A program made the translations under genes and the position numbers. A stretch of DNA of 64,000 nt, from assembly GCF_030519355.1 (NCBI RefSeq), contig NZ_JAUMKC010000025.1, forward strand, positions 26,948 to 90,947, given 5' to 3'. Under the pieces are notes generated by a model. That model was not told the origin of the DNA and did not search any database. It saw only the letters and a program-made list of their open reading frames with translations. This DNA comes from Mucilaginibacter sp. L3T2-6 (GTDB lineage: Bacteria; Bacteroidota; Bacteroidia; Sphingobacteriales; Sphingobacteriaceae). How positions within the stretch are numbered: the stretch's first letter is position 1; each line of letters starts with the position of its first letter. Shown here piece by piece: positions 1-8,863 of the stretch.

Positions 1-155
1 TTTCCGGAGGTAATAGAATCGCCTGTGGCAAATAATGATACATCAACCCCTAATTTGAGTAAACCCTCCGCAATATTAGAGGCCACCTGCTCCCAGGGGC
101 CGTAGTGCCGGGGCGGCGTACGCCAGGCAACCGGCGATAATACAGCTACTTTCAT
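1..155 (-). CDS. Glycosyltransferase, GT4-like (N-terminal fragment)
   Basis: Only the first 51 codons are visible; the gene runs off the left edge. The N-terminus (MKVAVLSPVAWRTPP, then HYGPWEQV and LLKLGVDVSLFATG) has the first strand, the loop and the G-hDV-lFA pattern of GT-B fold family 4 glycosyltransferases. Its ATG (153-155) follows directly on the TAA (156-158) of the glycosyltransferase upstream on the same strand, so the two are almost certainly co-transcribed and translationally coupled. Donor and acceptor cannot be told from this fragment. Confidence 0.8.
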   Translation of the reverse strand, partial: MKVAVLSPVAWRTPPRHYGPWEQVASNIAEGLLKLGVDVSLFATGDSITSG

Positions 156-2435
156 TTAAAACGATAGTGATACAGATTGCCCGGCCTTGTTATATTCATA
201 TTCAAGCTCAAACGCCTTAAGAACGGTTAAGTGTGATATTAAATAGGCCAGCGTACTCTCGGCGCCCTGGTTGCGGTTAATTCCGCCAGGCAGCAAACCA
301 TCGCAGCAGCCCTTGGTTTCATGGTCATAAAGAGGGGCGCGCAGGCTGTTTTCGCCCAGGAACCATTTGTAACACAAAAACATCTTTTCGATATACTGCG
401 GCTTCCGGAAATTGGTATAGGCCTGAAAATGCATCAGAACCATAGCCATAGTCTCTATAGCCTGCTGATCGTACACCGGGAAATTTTTCCCTTTGCTGTA
501 CCAGCCATCATTTCCCACCGGGCTCAAATACCCTTTTGATAATGTCACCTCATCCAAAAAAGCCATTGTTTTCAGGGCTGTTTGCTTAACCTTTTCATTG
601 CCGGTTATATGGCATGAATGCAATAATGCAAGTGGAAGTATGGCATTATCATAAGTCATCTTTTCTTCAAACCATTGCCAGTCTTCTGTTTGATGCCGGT
701 CATAGGCATCTATTAGCGGCTGGGTAAGATTGATCATTTCACTAACCATTCCTTCATCGCCCGGCACGGCCTGCAGATACAGGCTTATGCCAATGATAGT
801 GTTGGCCATACCGCGCAAATGCTTTAGCGTTTTAAAATGGGGGAATGATTTGTGAAACAGTTCTGTTGCAAACTCCTTGTATGAATTGTTTGACGAACAA
901 CCTATTAAATATCCCAGCGACCAGATGGTGCGCCCGAACGAGTCCTCTGAACCTACGTCATCCAGGTATCTGCGGTCGAAACTTAAAAAATTGCGAAAGT
1001 TGCCATCCTCAGTTTGCATATAATGGATATAGCTCAGGTAGATGGGCAGCAGTTCAAAAGCCTCCCGGCTCTTACTGCGCTGGTACGCCATCAATGCCAT
1101 AATTAAAGCCCGGGCGTTATCATCCAGGCAGTAGCCCTCTTTTAAATTTGGAATACCATACTTGGCATGTTGCACAATGCCGGTGTCGTCTGTTAACCGT
1201 AATACATGGTTAAGACTGAATTTCGGCATTATTTCGGGGTCAACAATACTGTTTTTAAGTATCCTGTCGCTAAAATCATGCGTCGCGCATGATTCATGCG
1301 CCACCCTTATATATTCAGCGCCAATAACAGGCCACCGCAAATGCAGTCCATAATCATAAGCGTTTTCCTTCAGCTCGTTTAAAACACGTTCCTGGTTCAG
1401 TAGTTCAATCACTATTTCTGCAAGCGCATCGGCATCCTTAAAATCAAACAAACGGCCGCGGTTATCCGCCAGCAGCTCGGTAGCATGCCAATAAGGCGTT
1501 GATACTACCGCTGCGCCCGCGCCTACCGCATAGGATAACGTACCGCTGGTTATTTGTGCTTCATTCAGGTATGGTGTTACATATATGTCGGTTGCAGCCA
1601 GGTAGTCCACCAGTTCCTCTTCCGTAACAAACTTGTTTATAAAGCTAAGATGGCTTGATACATTCAGTTGTGCAGCCAAAGTCTTCAGGTGGTCGCGGTA
1701 TTCCTCTCCCGAGCTTTTAATAACCCCCGGGTGCGTGTTTCCTAAAACAACATACATAATTTCCGGGTGAATCCTGGCTATCTTCGGTAACGCCCGCACC
1801 ACGGTTTCCAGGCCTTTTCCGCGGCTTATTAAACCGAAGGTCAGCATTACTTTGCGGTTTTTAAACTGGCTTAAGCTCTTTACCGGGTTCGGCTTTGAAG
1901 CCTCAACATCAGGCACCCCATGCTCTATAATTACTATTTTTTCTTCCGGAACATCATATATAGTAGTTAAAAACTCTACTGCCCGCTTACTCATTACCAC
2001 TATCTTTGATGACTGCTCGGCTATTTCGCGAATGATTATGCGCTGCACATAGCTCGGGTCTTTCAGTATCGTGTGAAGAATAGATATCAAGGGCTTTTCC
2101 AGCCTGTTGATCAGCGGTAAAATATAAATACCGCTTTCTCCTCCATAAATACCGAACTCATGTTCCATAATACACACGTCGGCATTACTGGTATTAATAT
2201 AATTTGCCGCCCGTATGTAATCTTTTTGATGGTTTTGCCTGATGATATACTTTACTTCTTCAGGATACTCATACTCCTGCATGTTTTCTGAGTCGTTAAG
2301 CGCTACCACGAAGCCGCCATTTAACAACGATTTTCGTTCAGGAAAATTTGCGTTTACCGCACGCATAAGGTTACAGTTAAATGTGGCTATTCCACATTCA
2401 CGTGGTGGATAGGTAGATATATATGCTATTTTCAT
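156..2435 (-). CDS. Two-domain protein: GT4 glycosyltransferase plus C-terminal helical (glycosidase-like) domain
   Basis: 759 residues. Residues 1-385 look like a GT-B glycosyltransferase of family 4: N-terminal MKIAYISTYPPRECGIATF, acceptor-side EHEFGIYGG at 91-99, GLISRGKG at 201-208 opening the donor domain, and EAQITSGTLSYA around 292-303 in the nucleotide-sugar site. Residues 400-745 are a separate helix-rich region with repeated aromatic and acidic motifs (DDNARALIMAL, LDDVGSEDSFGRTIW, WQWFEEKMTYDNAILPLAL) that recall alpha/alpha toroid glycosidases or epimerases. That half is unusual for GT4 enzymes. It probably acts in cell-surface or storage polysaccharide synthesis in the cytoplasm. 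It is directly followed by a second glycosyltransferase gene. The substrate is unknown. Confidence 0.85.
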   Translation of the reverse strand: MKIAYISTYPPRECGIATFNCNLMRAVNANFPERKSLLNGGFVVALNDSENMQEYEYPEEVKYIIRQNHQKDYIRAANYINTSNADVCIMEHEFGIYGGESGIYILPLINRLEKPLISILHTILKDPSYVQRIIIREIAEQSSKIVVMSKRAVEFLTTIYDVPEEKIVIIEHGVPDVEASKPNPVKSLSQFKNRKVMLTFGLISRGKGLETVVRALPKIARIHPEIMYVVLGNTHPGVIKSSGEEYRDHLKTLAAQLNVSSHLSFINKFVTEEELVDYLAATDIYVTPYLNEAQITSGTLSYAVGAGAAVVSTPYWHATELLADNRGRLFDFKDADALAEIVIELLNQERVLNELKENAYDYGLHLRWPVIGAEYIRVAHESCATHDFSDRILKNSIVDPEIMPKFSLNHVLRLTDDTGIVQHAKYGIPNLKEGYCLDDNARALIMALMAYQRSKSREAFELLPIYLSYIHYMQTEDGNFRNFLSFDRRYLDDVGSEDSFGRTIWSLGYLIGCSSNNSYKEFATELFHKSFPHFKTLKHLRGMANTIIGISLYLQAVPGDEGMVSEMINLTQPLIDAYDRHQTEDWQWFEEKMTYDNAILPLALLHSCHITGNEKVKQTALKTMAFLDEVTLSKGYLSPVGNDGWYSKGKNFPVYDQQAIETMAMVLMHFQAYTNFRKPQYIEKMFLCYKWFLGENSLRAPLYDHETKGCCDGLLPGGINRNQGAESTLAYLISHLTVLKAFELEYEYNKAGQSVSLSF

Positions 2436-2639
2436 TAAGTGCGTATAATGTCACTTATAAAACCCTGTTTTTCATTTATTGTTTATGCGGCCGGCTAAAA
2501 AACTGCGTCACAGCGGCGAATCAAGGCTTTTTAAATCAAAAGTCATTTTTTCTGAAATATACCTGGTTAAGGATCACCGCACCAGCGTGCCCCCAAATTG
2601 CAGGCCGTAAATGCATCAAACATTCTTCAATCAATGCTT

Positions 2640-2692
2640 TGATTATGATGCGCACATTTGCACATTTGCATATCCGCACATCAAACGTGCAT
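2640..2692. repeat. Intergenic short-word repeat (GCACATTTGCATATCCGC family)
   Basis: The stretch between the divergent glycosyltransferase and M3 peptidase genes contains the word TTTGCACAT/GCACATTTGC several times. The 18-mer at 2660-2677 recurs exactly, in reverse complement, at 19665-19682, again just outside a gene. It lies within an in-frame upstream extension of the peptidase ORF, which argues that the extension is not coding. Confidence 0.6.
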
Positions 2693-2700
2693 CTTCAATC

Positions 2701-4401
2701 ATGATACATAAGAAAACAAGAACATACATACCGGAAGGATTTGAAATAAAGTGGGAAAGTATCGAGCCGCTCTTTGTTGAACTGCGTGACCGCCAGATAA
2801 ATTCTGTGGCTGATTTAGAGAAATGGCTGCATGACCGCAGTGAAGTTGAGGCCGCCCTGGAAGAGGATTTTGCCTGGCGCTACATCCGCATGACCTGCGA
2901 CACCAACAGCGCGGAACTATTGCAAAGCTTTCAATATTTCGCTACCGAAATAGAGCCAAAGATGGCGCCCTACAGCAACGAACTGAACAAAAAATTAGTT
3001 GCAAGCGATTGGGTTGATAAACTGGACAGCAATAAATATTTTATTTACCTGCGCGGTGTGAAAAAGTCGCTGGAACTGTTCAGGGAAGAGAATATTCCGC
3101 TGCAAACAGAGATACAGGTTGAGCAGCAGAAATATCAATCGATAACCGGTTCGATGTCGGTACACATTGGTGAAAAGGAATATACGCTTGAACAGGCGTC
3201 TGTTTTTTTGAAAGATACCGACCGGGCCAAACGTCAGGAAGCCTGGGAAAAGATAACTCAACGCCGGCTGCAGGACAAAGATACGCTTGATAAACTTTTC
3301 GATCACTTGCGTGTACTCCGGCATAAGGTAGCCTTAAATGCAGGATTCGAAAATTTCAGGGATTATATGTTCCAGGCACTGGGCCGCTTTGATTATACGC
3401 CTCAGGATTGCTACGCTTTCCATGAAGCTATAGAGAAAGAAATTGTACCCATCCTTCGCGAACAGGCCGAAAAACGCAAAGATGCTTTACAGTTGGAATC
3501 GTTAAAACCATGGGACCTGGATGTAGATATTTCAGGTAAACCTGCTTTAAAACCATTTAATAGCGGCGCCGAGTTGATTGAAAAATCGATACAGTGTTTC
3601 CGCAACATCAACAGCTACCTGGGCGAACGACTGGAAATAATGAAAGACAATAACCTTTTCGACGTGGAAAGCCGCAAAGGCAAGGCGCCGGGCGGGTATA
3701 ACTATCCTCTTTCTGAAACAGGAGCGCCATTTATATTCATGAACTCCGCCAATACGTTCAGGGATTTAACTACGATGGTACACGAAGGCGGGCATGCGGT
3801 ACACACCTTTCTGACAGCAGATTTGGAACTGAACGATTTTAAACATTGCCCAAGCGAAGTGGCAGAATTAGCCTCCATGTCGATGGAACTGATTTCGATG
3901 GATAACTGGGATGTTTATTTTGATAACGCAGAAGATCTGAAACGTGCCAAACGCGACCAGCTTTTTGACGTATTAAAGACCTTGCCCTGGGTAGCCGTGG
4001 TGGACCAGTTTCAGCATTGGATATATACCAACCCAGATCATACGGACGCCGAACGAACCGAGGCCTGGATAAAAATTTATGAGCCGTTCGGTGCTGGTTT
4101 CGCCGACTGGAGCGGACATAAGGAAGCTGAGGAAAACCTATGGCAAAAGCAACTGCATATTTTCGAAGTGCCGTTTTATTATATAGAATATGGCATGGCG
4201 CAGCTTGGTGCGATTGCGGTTTGGAAGAACTACAAAGAAAATCCTGAAAAAGGGTTACAGCAATACCTTGATGCTTTGAAATTAGGCTACACCAAAACCA
4301 TTAAAGAGATTTACGAAACTGCCGGGATCAAGTTTGATTTCAGCGCGGATTATGTAAGGGAGCTGGCGGAGTTTGTGAAGGGAGAAATGGACAAGTTATA
4401 A
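2701..4401 (+). CDS. M3 family oligoendopeptidase (PepF-like)
   Basis: 566 residues from the ATG at 2701. It is a zinc metallopeptidase that cleaves short peptides, probably in the cytoplasm since no signal peptide is visible. The M3 zinc motif HEGGH lies at residues 361-365 (TTMVHEGGHAVHTF), followed about 25 residues later by SEVAELASMSMEL, which carries the third zinc ligand. The C-terminal IYETAGIKFDF segment is typical of PepF/M3B enzymes. The open frame continues upstream to 2611, but those 30 codons translate repetitive intergenic DNA, so 2701 is preferred. A strong hairpin terminator follows. Confidence 0.93.
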   Translation: MIHKKTRTYIPEGFEIKWESIEPLFVELRDRQINSVADLEKWLHDRSEVEAALEEDFAWRYIRMTCDTNSAELLQSFQYFATEIEPKMAPYSNELNKKLVASDWVDKLDSNKYFIYLRGVKKSLELFREENIPLQTEIQVEQQKYQSITGSMSVHIGEKEYTLEQASVFLKDTDRAKRQEAWEKITQRRLQDKDTLDKLFDHLRVLRHKVALNAGFENFRDYMFQALGRFDYTPQDCYAFHEAIEKEIVPILREQAEKRKDALQLESLKPWDLDVDISGKPALKPFNSGAELIEKSIQCFRNINSYLGERLEIMKDNNLFDVESRKGKAPGGYNYPLSETGAPFIFMNSANTFRDLTTMVHEGGHAVHTFLTADLELNDFKHCPSEVAELASMSMELISMDNWDVYFDNAEDLKRAKRDQLFDVLKTLPWVAVVDQFQHWIYTNPDHTDAERTEAWIKIYEPFGAGFADWSGHKEAEENLWQKQLHIFEVPFYYIEYGMAQLGAIAVWKNYKENPEKGLQQYLDALKLGYTKTIKEIYETAGIKFDFSADYVRELAEFVKGEMDKL

Positions 4402-4417
4402 TATTAATATTCTGTAT

Positions 4418-4449
4418 AAAAATGGCCGCTGCAAATGCGGCCATTTTTA
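4418..4449 (+). terminator. Rho-independent terminator after the M3 peptidase
   Basis: A GC-rich stem (AAATGGCCGC pairing with GCGGCCATTT) with a 7-nt loop is followed by T-rich sequence, about 20 nt after the peptidase stop codon. Confidence 0.8.
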
Positions 4450-4598
4450 TTTAATGTGTATTTCCTCTTCAAAAACCGCTCTCAATATTTGCGGCTAATA
4501 TGCTGTTTATGATACTGGTACGATAATTGAAATATCATTTTATACCGCTTAAAAGCGTCAAATTTAAAACCAATTGAGTTTTTGACAGTTTAACAATT

Positions 4599-5264
4599 AT
4601 GAAAAAGATATTATTAAGTTTCGCCATTATATTAGGATTTATTATAACGGCGTACAGCCAGACAGCGCTCAAGCCTGTAAAAATAGATAGCCTGGTGACG
4701 GTGTCGTTGCCTGATGGTTATCAGAAAAAAGACACATTAGGTCAGCATATATATTCAGCAAATGCACAATATGGTTTCATGACAATTATTGTGGCGCCTA
4801 ATGAAAAAAACAACACGCCGCTAAAAAAGGAAAATGACCTGGATAAGGTGCTTAAAAAATATATTACCAGCATCGAGGGTCAATCTGGTGCAGGCAGCAG
4901 CGCCCAGCATGTGCGCGACACGACCGTGGGTTCATTAAAAGCAAAAACCTTTACGCTGAAAAAAGATGATGGCAGCGGAACTGTACAGCTGATTAATTTT
5001 ACATTGCTTTATACCCAACAAACTACCTACACTTTCGAGTACGTGTACAGCGAAGACAGGAAAGATGTTGTTAAAGATGAATATAAAACATTTATATCGT
5101 CGATCCGCACTTCGCCTGAATTGCAGCGTAATGACCAGTACCTATCAAATGCAAAAGGATTATCGCCTGTGCTTAAGGTAGCCATCTTTGGCGGCGGTGC
5201 TTTAATACTGATATTGATTATCGTTACTATCGTACGCAGAAAGAGACGTTTATCGTTGAGCTAA
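4599..5264 (+). CDS. Membrane-anchored exported protein, unknown function
   Basis: 221 residues, not recognised as a named family. It begins with a clear signal peptide (MKKILLSFAIILGFIITAYSQ). A soluble extracytoplasmic domain of about 165 residues follows, with mixed beta-strand character. Near the C-terminus one transmembrane helix (VLKVAIFGGGALILILIIVTIV, about residues 191-212) is followed by a basic stop-transfer tail RRKRR. The predicted topology is periplasmic domain out, short tail in. It is a monocistronic gene between an M3 peptidase and a convergent PAP2 gene. Confidence 0.75.
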   Translation: MKKILLSFAIILGFIITAYSQTALKPVKIDSLVTVSLPDGYQKKDTLGQHIYSANAQYGFMTIIVAPNEKNNTPLKKENDLDKVLKKYITSIEGQSGAGSSAQHVRDTTVGSLKAKTFTLKKDDGSGTVQLINFTLLYTQQTTYTFEYVYSEDRKDVVKDEYKTFISSIRTSPELQRNDQYLSNAKGLSPVLKVAIFGGGALILILIIVTIVRRKRRLSLS

Positions 5265-5289
5265 ATACATTTATTTTAGAAGCTTAGCG

Positions 5290-5331
5290 GAAGCCCGGAA
5301 CTAATGATCAAAGTCATTGCTTTCGGGCTTC
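5290..5331. terminator. Possible bidirectional terminator hairpin
   Basis: GAAGCCCG (5290-5297) pairs with CGGGCTTC (5324-5331) between two convergent genes; TTTT follows on the plus side. The loop is long (26 nt) and the right arm lies inside the end of the PAP2 gene, so the call is weak. Confidence 0.4.
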
Positions 5332-5994
5332 TGGTTTTAAGGTGTGCAGTAATCCTTTATTCCACGACGGGCGGTGTATAAATTGCCTGCCTTCTATAAA
5401 GCCCAGCCAGCAGATAGTGCCAAACACACCAATGGCCGAACCGGCCACAACGTCTTCAAAAAAATGTTCGCTCAGGTACATACGCGAATAGCCAACAGCA
5501 ATGGCATAGATTAATAGCGCAGGCCACCAGTTCTTATTTTTTACCAGGTAAAGAATAACTATTGCCGCCGAAAAAGCAGTAACCGTATGGCCTGAAGGAA
5601 AACTGTTAAACTGCAGCATGTAAACCCCTTTTACTAAATGTATACGGCTAAGCTGATCTTTATAAAGCAAGGTAGGCCGGGGCAAGTCGAAAATATATTT
5701 AACAATCTGTGCCGAAATTGATGTGAGTGCATAGGTGCTGGCCATTAAAAAGCCTGCCCGGTAATTAAACAAAAGTAATATGGCGGATAGCGAAATGATC
5801 GTCCAGCCGTTTCCCAAGTCGGTTATATACGGAGCGAGCCAATCTGCAAATGCATAGAAGTGGGCGTTTACGGCAAAATAAATTTCGTGCCTGGTAAACA
5901 ACACTTTAATAACGAGGCAGCAGCAAAGTAAAATGACATATAGTATAAAAAACAGCCTTACTTGTTTTAAAACCTCATTTATTCCTATCTTCAT
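5314..5994 (-). CDS. PAP2 superfamily membrane phosphatase
   Basis: 226 residues, integral inner-membrane protein with about five to six helices. The three PAP2 signature motifs are present: K-x6-RP at 99-107 (KYIFDLPRP), PSGH at 133-136, and SR-x5-H-x3-D at 170-181 (SRMYLSEHFFED). Such enzymes remove phosphate from lipid phosphates such as undecaprenyl-PP, phosphatidate or phosphatidylglycerol-phosphate on the outer face of the membrane. The exact lipid cannot be told. A -7 box-like CAAAGTAA (minus-strand TTACTTTG, 5999-6006) ends 4 nt before the ATG, so the mRNA may be leaderless. Confidence 0.9.
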   Translation of the reverse strand: MKIGINEVLKQVRLFFILYVILLCCCLVIKVLFTRHEIYFAVNAHFYAFADWLAPYITDLGNGWTIISLSAILLLFNYRAGFLMASTYALTSISAQIVKYIFDLPRPTLLYKDQLSRIHLVKGVYMLQFNSFPSGHTVTAFSAAIVILYLVKNKNWWPALLIYAIAVGYSRMYLSEHFFEDVVAGSAIGVFGTICWLGFIEGRQFIHRPSWNKGLLHTLKPEARKQ

Positions 5995-6072
5995 CGTGCA
6001 AAGTAAGCATATACTTATCGAATTAAAAAAAATGGTTATGTTTACCAGTGCTGACCTAATTGATTAAAAAGA

Positions 6073-7767
6073 ATGGCGAAAGGGATATTTCGTAAAAAAA
6101 ACATAAGCAAAATATTACTGGATGTTGAAAGCGGTTTCGGCGATTCGGAACATTCCGGCGGGCACTTAAAGAAAGAACTGACCGTTAAGGACCTTACGCT
6201 GATGGGCATTGCTGCCGTTGTAGGCGCAGGTATATTCTCCACCATTGGGTTAGCATCTTTTAACGGTGGGCCGGGAGTTACCATATTATTTGTTTTAACA
6301 GCCATTACCTGCGGATTTTCAGCCCTGTGTTATGCTGAGTTTGCATCGCGTATACCGGTTGCAGGCAGTGCTTATACGTATGCCTATGCTTCTTTTGGCG
6401 AGTTGATAGCCTGGATAATCGGCTGGGATTTACTGATGGAGTACGCTATTGGCAATATAGCGGTGGCGATATCGTGGAGCACCTATTTTGTTAATTTATT
6501 AGAGGGGTTCCATATCCATGTGCCGGTTTATTTAACCATGGATTATTTTACCGCGTTCAAGGCGCACGAAACTATGCAAGCCCACAGCGCCGAAATAACT
6601 GATACCATAAAACAAGGAGCGCTGGCCTGGAACACAGCCCCAGGCTTTGGCGACTTTAAGCTGATAGCAAATATACCTGCGCTGCTGATTGTCATCATTA
6701 TTACCTACCTGGTTTATGTTGGGATTCGTGAGACCAAGAAAGCTACCAACGCAATGGTATTTTTAAAGATCGCTATAGTGATAGCGGTTATCCTTATCGG
6801 CTTTTTTTATGTTACACCGGCCAACTGGCATCCGTTTATGCCTAATGGTTTCAGCGGTGTAATGAAAGGCGTATCGGGCGTTTTCTTTGCTTATATCGGC
6901 TTCGATGCAATATCCACTACGGCAGAAGAATGCCAAAGCCCACAACGCGACCTGCCGCGGGGAATGATTTATTCGCTGATTATTTGTACGGTTCTCTATA
7001 TCCTGATAGCCCTGGTGCTTACGGGCATGGTGAGCTATAAAGAATTAGCCGTAGGCGACCCGCTTGCTTATGTGTTCACCAAGCTGCATTTAACGTTTCT
7101 GAGTGGCATTATATCCTTCAGTGCAGTTATAGCTACGGCCAGCGTGCTATTGATCTTCCAGCTGGGGCAACCCCGCATATGGATGAGCATGAGTCGTGAT
7201 GGTTTGCTTCCGCCGGCATTTTCAAGGATCCACCCCAAATTCCGAACGCCATCTTTCGCAACTATCGTTACCGGTTTTGTTGTAGCAATCCCGGCCCTGT
7301 TCATGAACCTTACCGAGGTTACCGACCTTACCAGCATAGGCACGCTGTTTGCATTTGTATTAGTTTGCGGCGGGGTGCTTTTACTGCCGCGCGAACAGGC
7401 CGCAAAAGGGCGTTTTCATCTGCCGTACATCAATTCAAAATGGATCGTGCCGGTAGTGTTTATCATAGGAGTTTATTTCTTGAAAGATTACGTTTGGCAG
7501 CTGCTCACCGGCAAAAACGCGCACGAAAGTTTCCCATTCTTTTTATTCGTGATTTTGTCTGCCGTGCTTACCGTACTCGCATTCATCAAAAACCTGTCGT
7601 TAATACCGGTGCTCGGGTTAATGAGCTGCTTTTATCTGATGACGGAACTGGGGTACACCAACTGGATCCGCTTTCTGGCATGGCTGGTGATAGGGTTAGT
7701 GATATACTTTACCTACAGCTACAAGCACAGTGTATTAGGCAGAGAAAAACACACGACAGGACGATAA
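6073..7767 (+). CDS. APC-superfamily amino acid permease
   Basis: 564 residues with about 12-14 hydrophobic helices. The first helix carries LMGIAAVVGAGIFSTIGLAS, the substrate-binding GAGIF motif of the APC fold. FFAYIGFDAISTTAEECQSPQRDLPRGM around residues 274-300 is the conserved helix-6/loop region of cationic amino acid transporter (CAT/YfnA-like) members. It probably takes up an amino acid by proton symport; the substrate is not predictable. It lies between two PAP2 genes on the opposite strand. Confidence 0.92.
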   Translation: MAKGIFRKKNISKILLDVESGFGDSEHSGGHLKKELTVKDLTLMGIAAVVGAGIFSTIGLASFNGGPGVTILFVLTAITCGFSALCYAEFASRIPVAGSAYTYAYASFGELIAWIIGWDLLMEYAIGNIAVAISWSTYFVNLLEGFHIHVPVYLTMDYFTAFKAHETMQAHSAEITDTIKQGALAWNTAPGFGDFKLIANIPALLIVIIITYLVYVGIRETKKATNAMVFLKIAIVIAVILIGFFYVTPANWHPFMPNGFSGVMKGVSGVFFAYIGFDAISTTAEECQSPQRDLPRGMIYSLIICTVLYILIALVLTGMVSYKELAVGDPLAYVFTKLHLTFLSGIISFSAVIATASVLLIFQLGQPRIWMSMSRDGLLPPAFSRIHPKFRTPSFATIVTGFVVAIPALFMNLTEVTDLTSIGTLFAFVLVCGGVLLLPREQAAKGRFHLPYINSKWIVPVVFIIGVYFLKDYVWQLLTGKNAHESFPFFLFVILSAVLTVLAFIKNLSLIPVLGLMSCFYLMTELGYTNWIRFLAWLVIGLVIYFTYSYKHSVLGREKHTTGR

Positions 7768-7846
7768 TATTGATTGGGAGGATTCGGGGCGGCTAAACGG
7801 TTTTAACTTTATAACCCTTTCAACTACTGCAATCTTTACAACCAAA

Positions 7847-8641
7847 CTACAATTGCATCGCAAAAGACAAGCCTTTTACACCATCCTGGTATAAGGGCAT
7901 TATCATGGTCTGTTTTCCTGACTTGTCTTTGTGCGTCAGTGCGTTTCGCAGGTAAGGATAAACAAGATAAGCAGCCTTTGTTGATAGGATACCAAAGCCG
8001 GCGCCGGCCACAACGTCGCTAAACCAATGGTCGCGGTGGTACATGCGCATTACACCGGTTGTTATAGCCAGCGAATAACCTGCAATGCCGTACCACGGTG
8101 ATTTTCCTGCATATTCCTGCGCTAAAAATTCCGCTCCCATAAATGCGTTGGCGGTGTGTCCTGAAGGGAATGAAAGCTTATCTGCCTTGTTTGGCCTCAA
8201 CCGATGGGTGGTGGTTTTTAAGCCGTAAACGCTTACACCGGCAAAAGCGGCCGACAGCCCCAGCAAGGCCGTGCGGTCAATAAACCGGTTTTTTCCGGTA
8301 ACACCCACAAGGTTTAAACCATATACCAAAGCTACAGAGCCAAATTGAGTATAGTTTTCAATACTACCGGGATATTTAGGATAGTATTTATCAAACCGGC
8401 CATTTACATAATAATCAATTCTTCGTACGGGGTGAACAATAAATGAAACCACGCCATAACCAACCAATGCAGCAGGAGGAATAAGTGCGGCGGTAGAACT
8501 ATGCAAATGTTTTACCGTATCGGGGGCTGTAAGTATATCCTTTTTAAGGGTATCGGCAAGATCTTTCTTCGTGGTATCTTTAACTTGCGCATTTACACCA
8601 ATCCAGGTAAAGCACAATAGAACAAAAGTTATTTTTCTCAA
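7847..8641 (-). CDS. Exported PAP2 family phosphatase
   Basis: 264 residues. It starts with a signal peptide (MRKITFVLLCFTWIGVNAQ), then a threonine/lysine/aspartate-rich linker, then a compact PAP2 core: K-x6-RP at 142-150 (KTTTHRLRP), PSGH at 159-162, and R-x5-H-x3-D at 199-209. Unlike the 226-residue PAP2 protein at 5.3 kb, it has a cleavable leader and fewer strong helices. It resembles the periplasmic or outer-membrane-associated PAP2 proteins of Bacteroidota that act on lipid or small-molecule phosphates. The substrate is not known. Confidence 0.88.
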   Translation of the reverse strand: MRKITFVLLCFTWIGVNAQVKDTTKKDLADTLKKDILTAPDTVKHLHSSTAALIPPAALVGYGVVSFIVHPVRRIDYYVNGRFDKYYPKYPGSIENYTQFGSVALVYGLNLVGVTGKNRFIDRTALLGLSAAFAGVSVYGLKTTTHRLRPNKADKLSFPSGHTANAFMGAEFLAQEYAGKSPWYGIAGYSLAITTGVMRMYHRDHWFSDVVAGAGFGILSTKAAYLVYPYLRNALTHKDKSGKQTMIMPLYQDGVKGLSFAMQL

Positions 8642-8863
8642 GGGTTGATATATATTTCTACTAATCTAAAATTTTAGCGCTGATATATGCGTCACATAGG
8701 TACGACTTTATACAGCAAACTCTGGCAACGTAAAAATATCCGATAATTCTGTAGTAAATCTGAATTAATATTTATTTAACCTGATATAATACGCAGAATA
8801 GCATAAAATGTTTTTCAACAAATAAATACTCATCCGCAAATGCAGCCCGATCCTTAAAGCCGG

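Noticed and set aside
2611..2700. Upstream 30-codon extension of the M3 peptidase
   Set aside because: It translates the intergenic GCACATTTGC repeat; the family N-terminus begins at the ATG at 2701.
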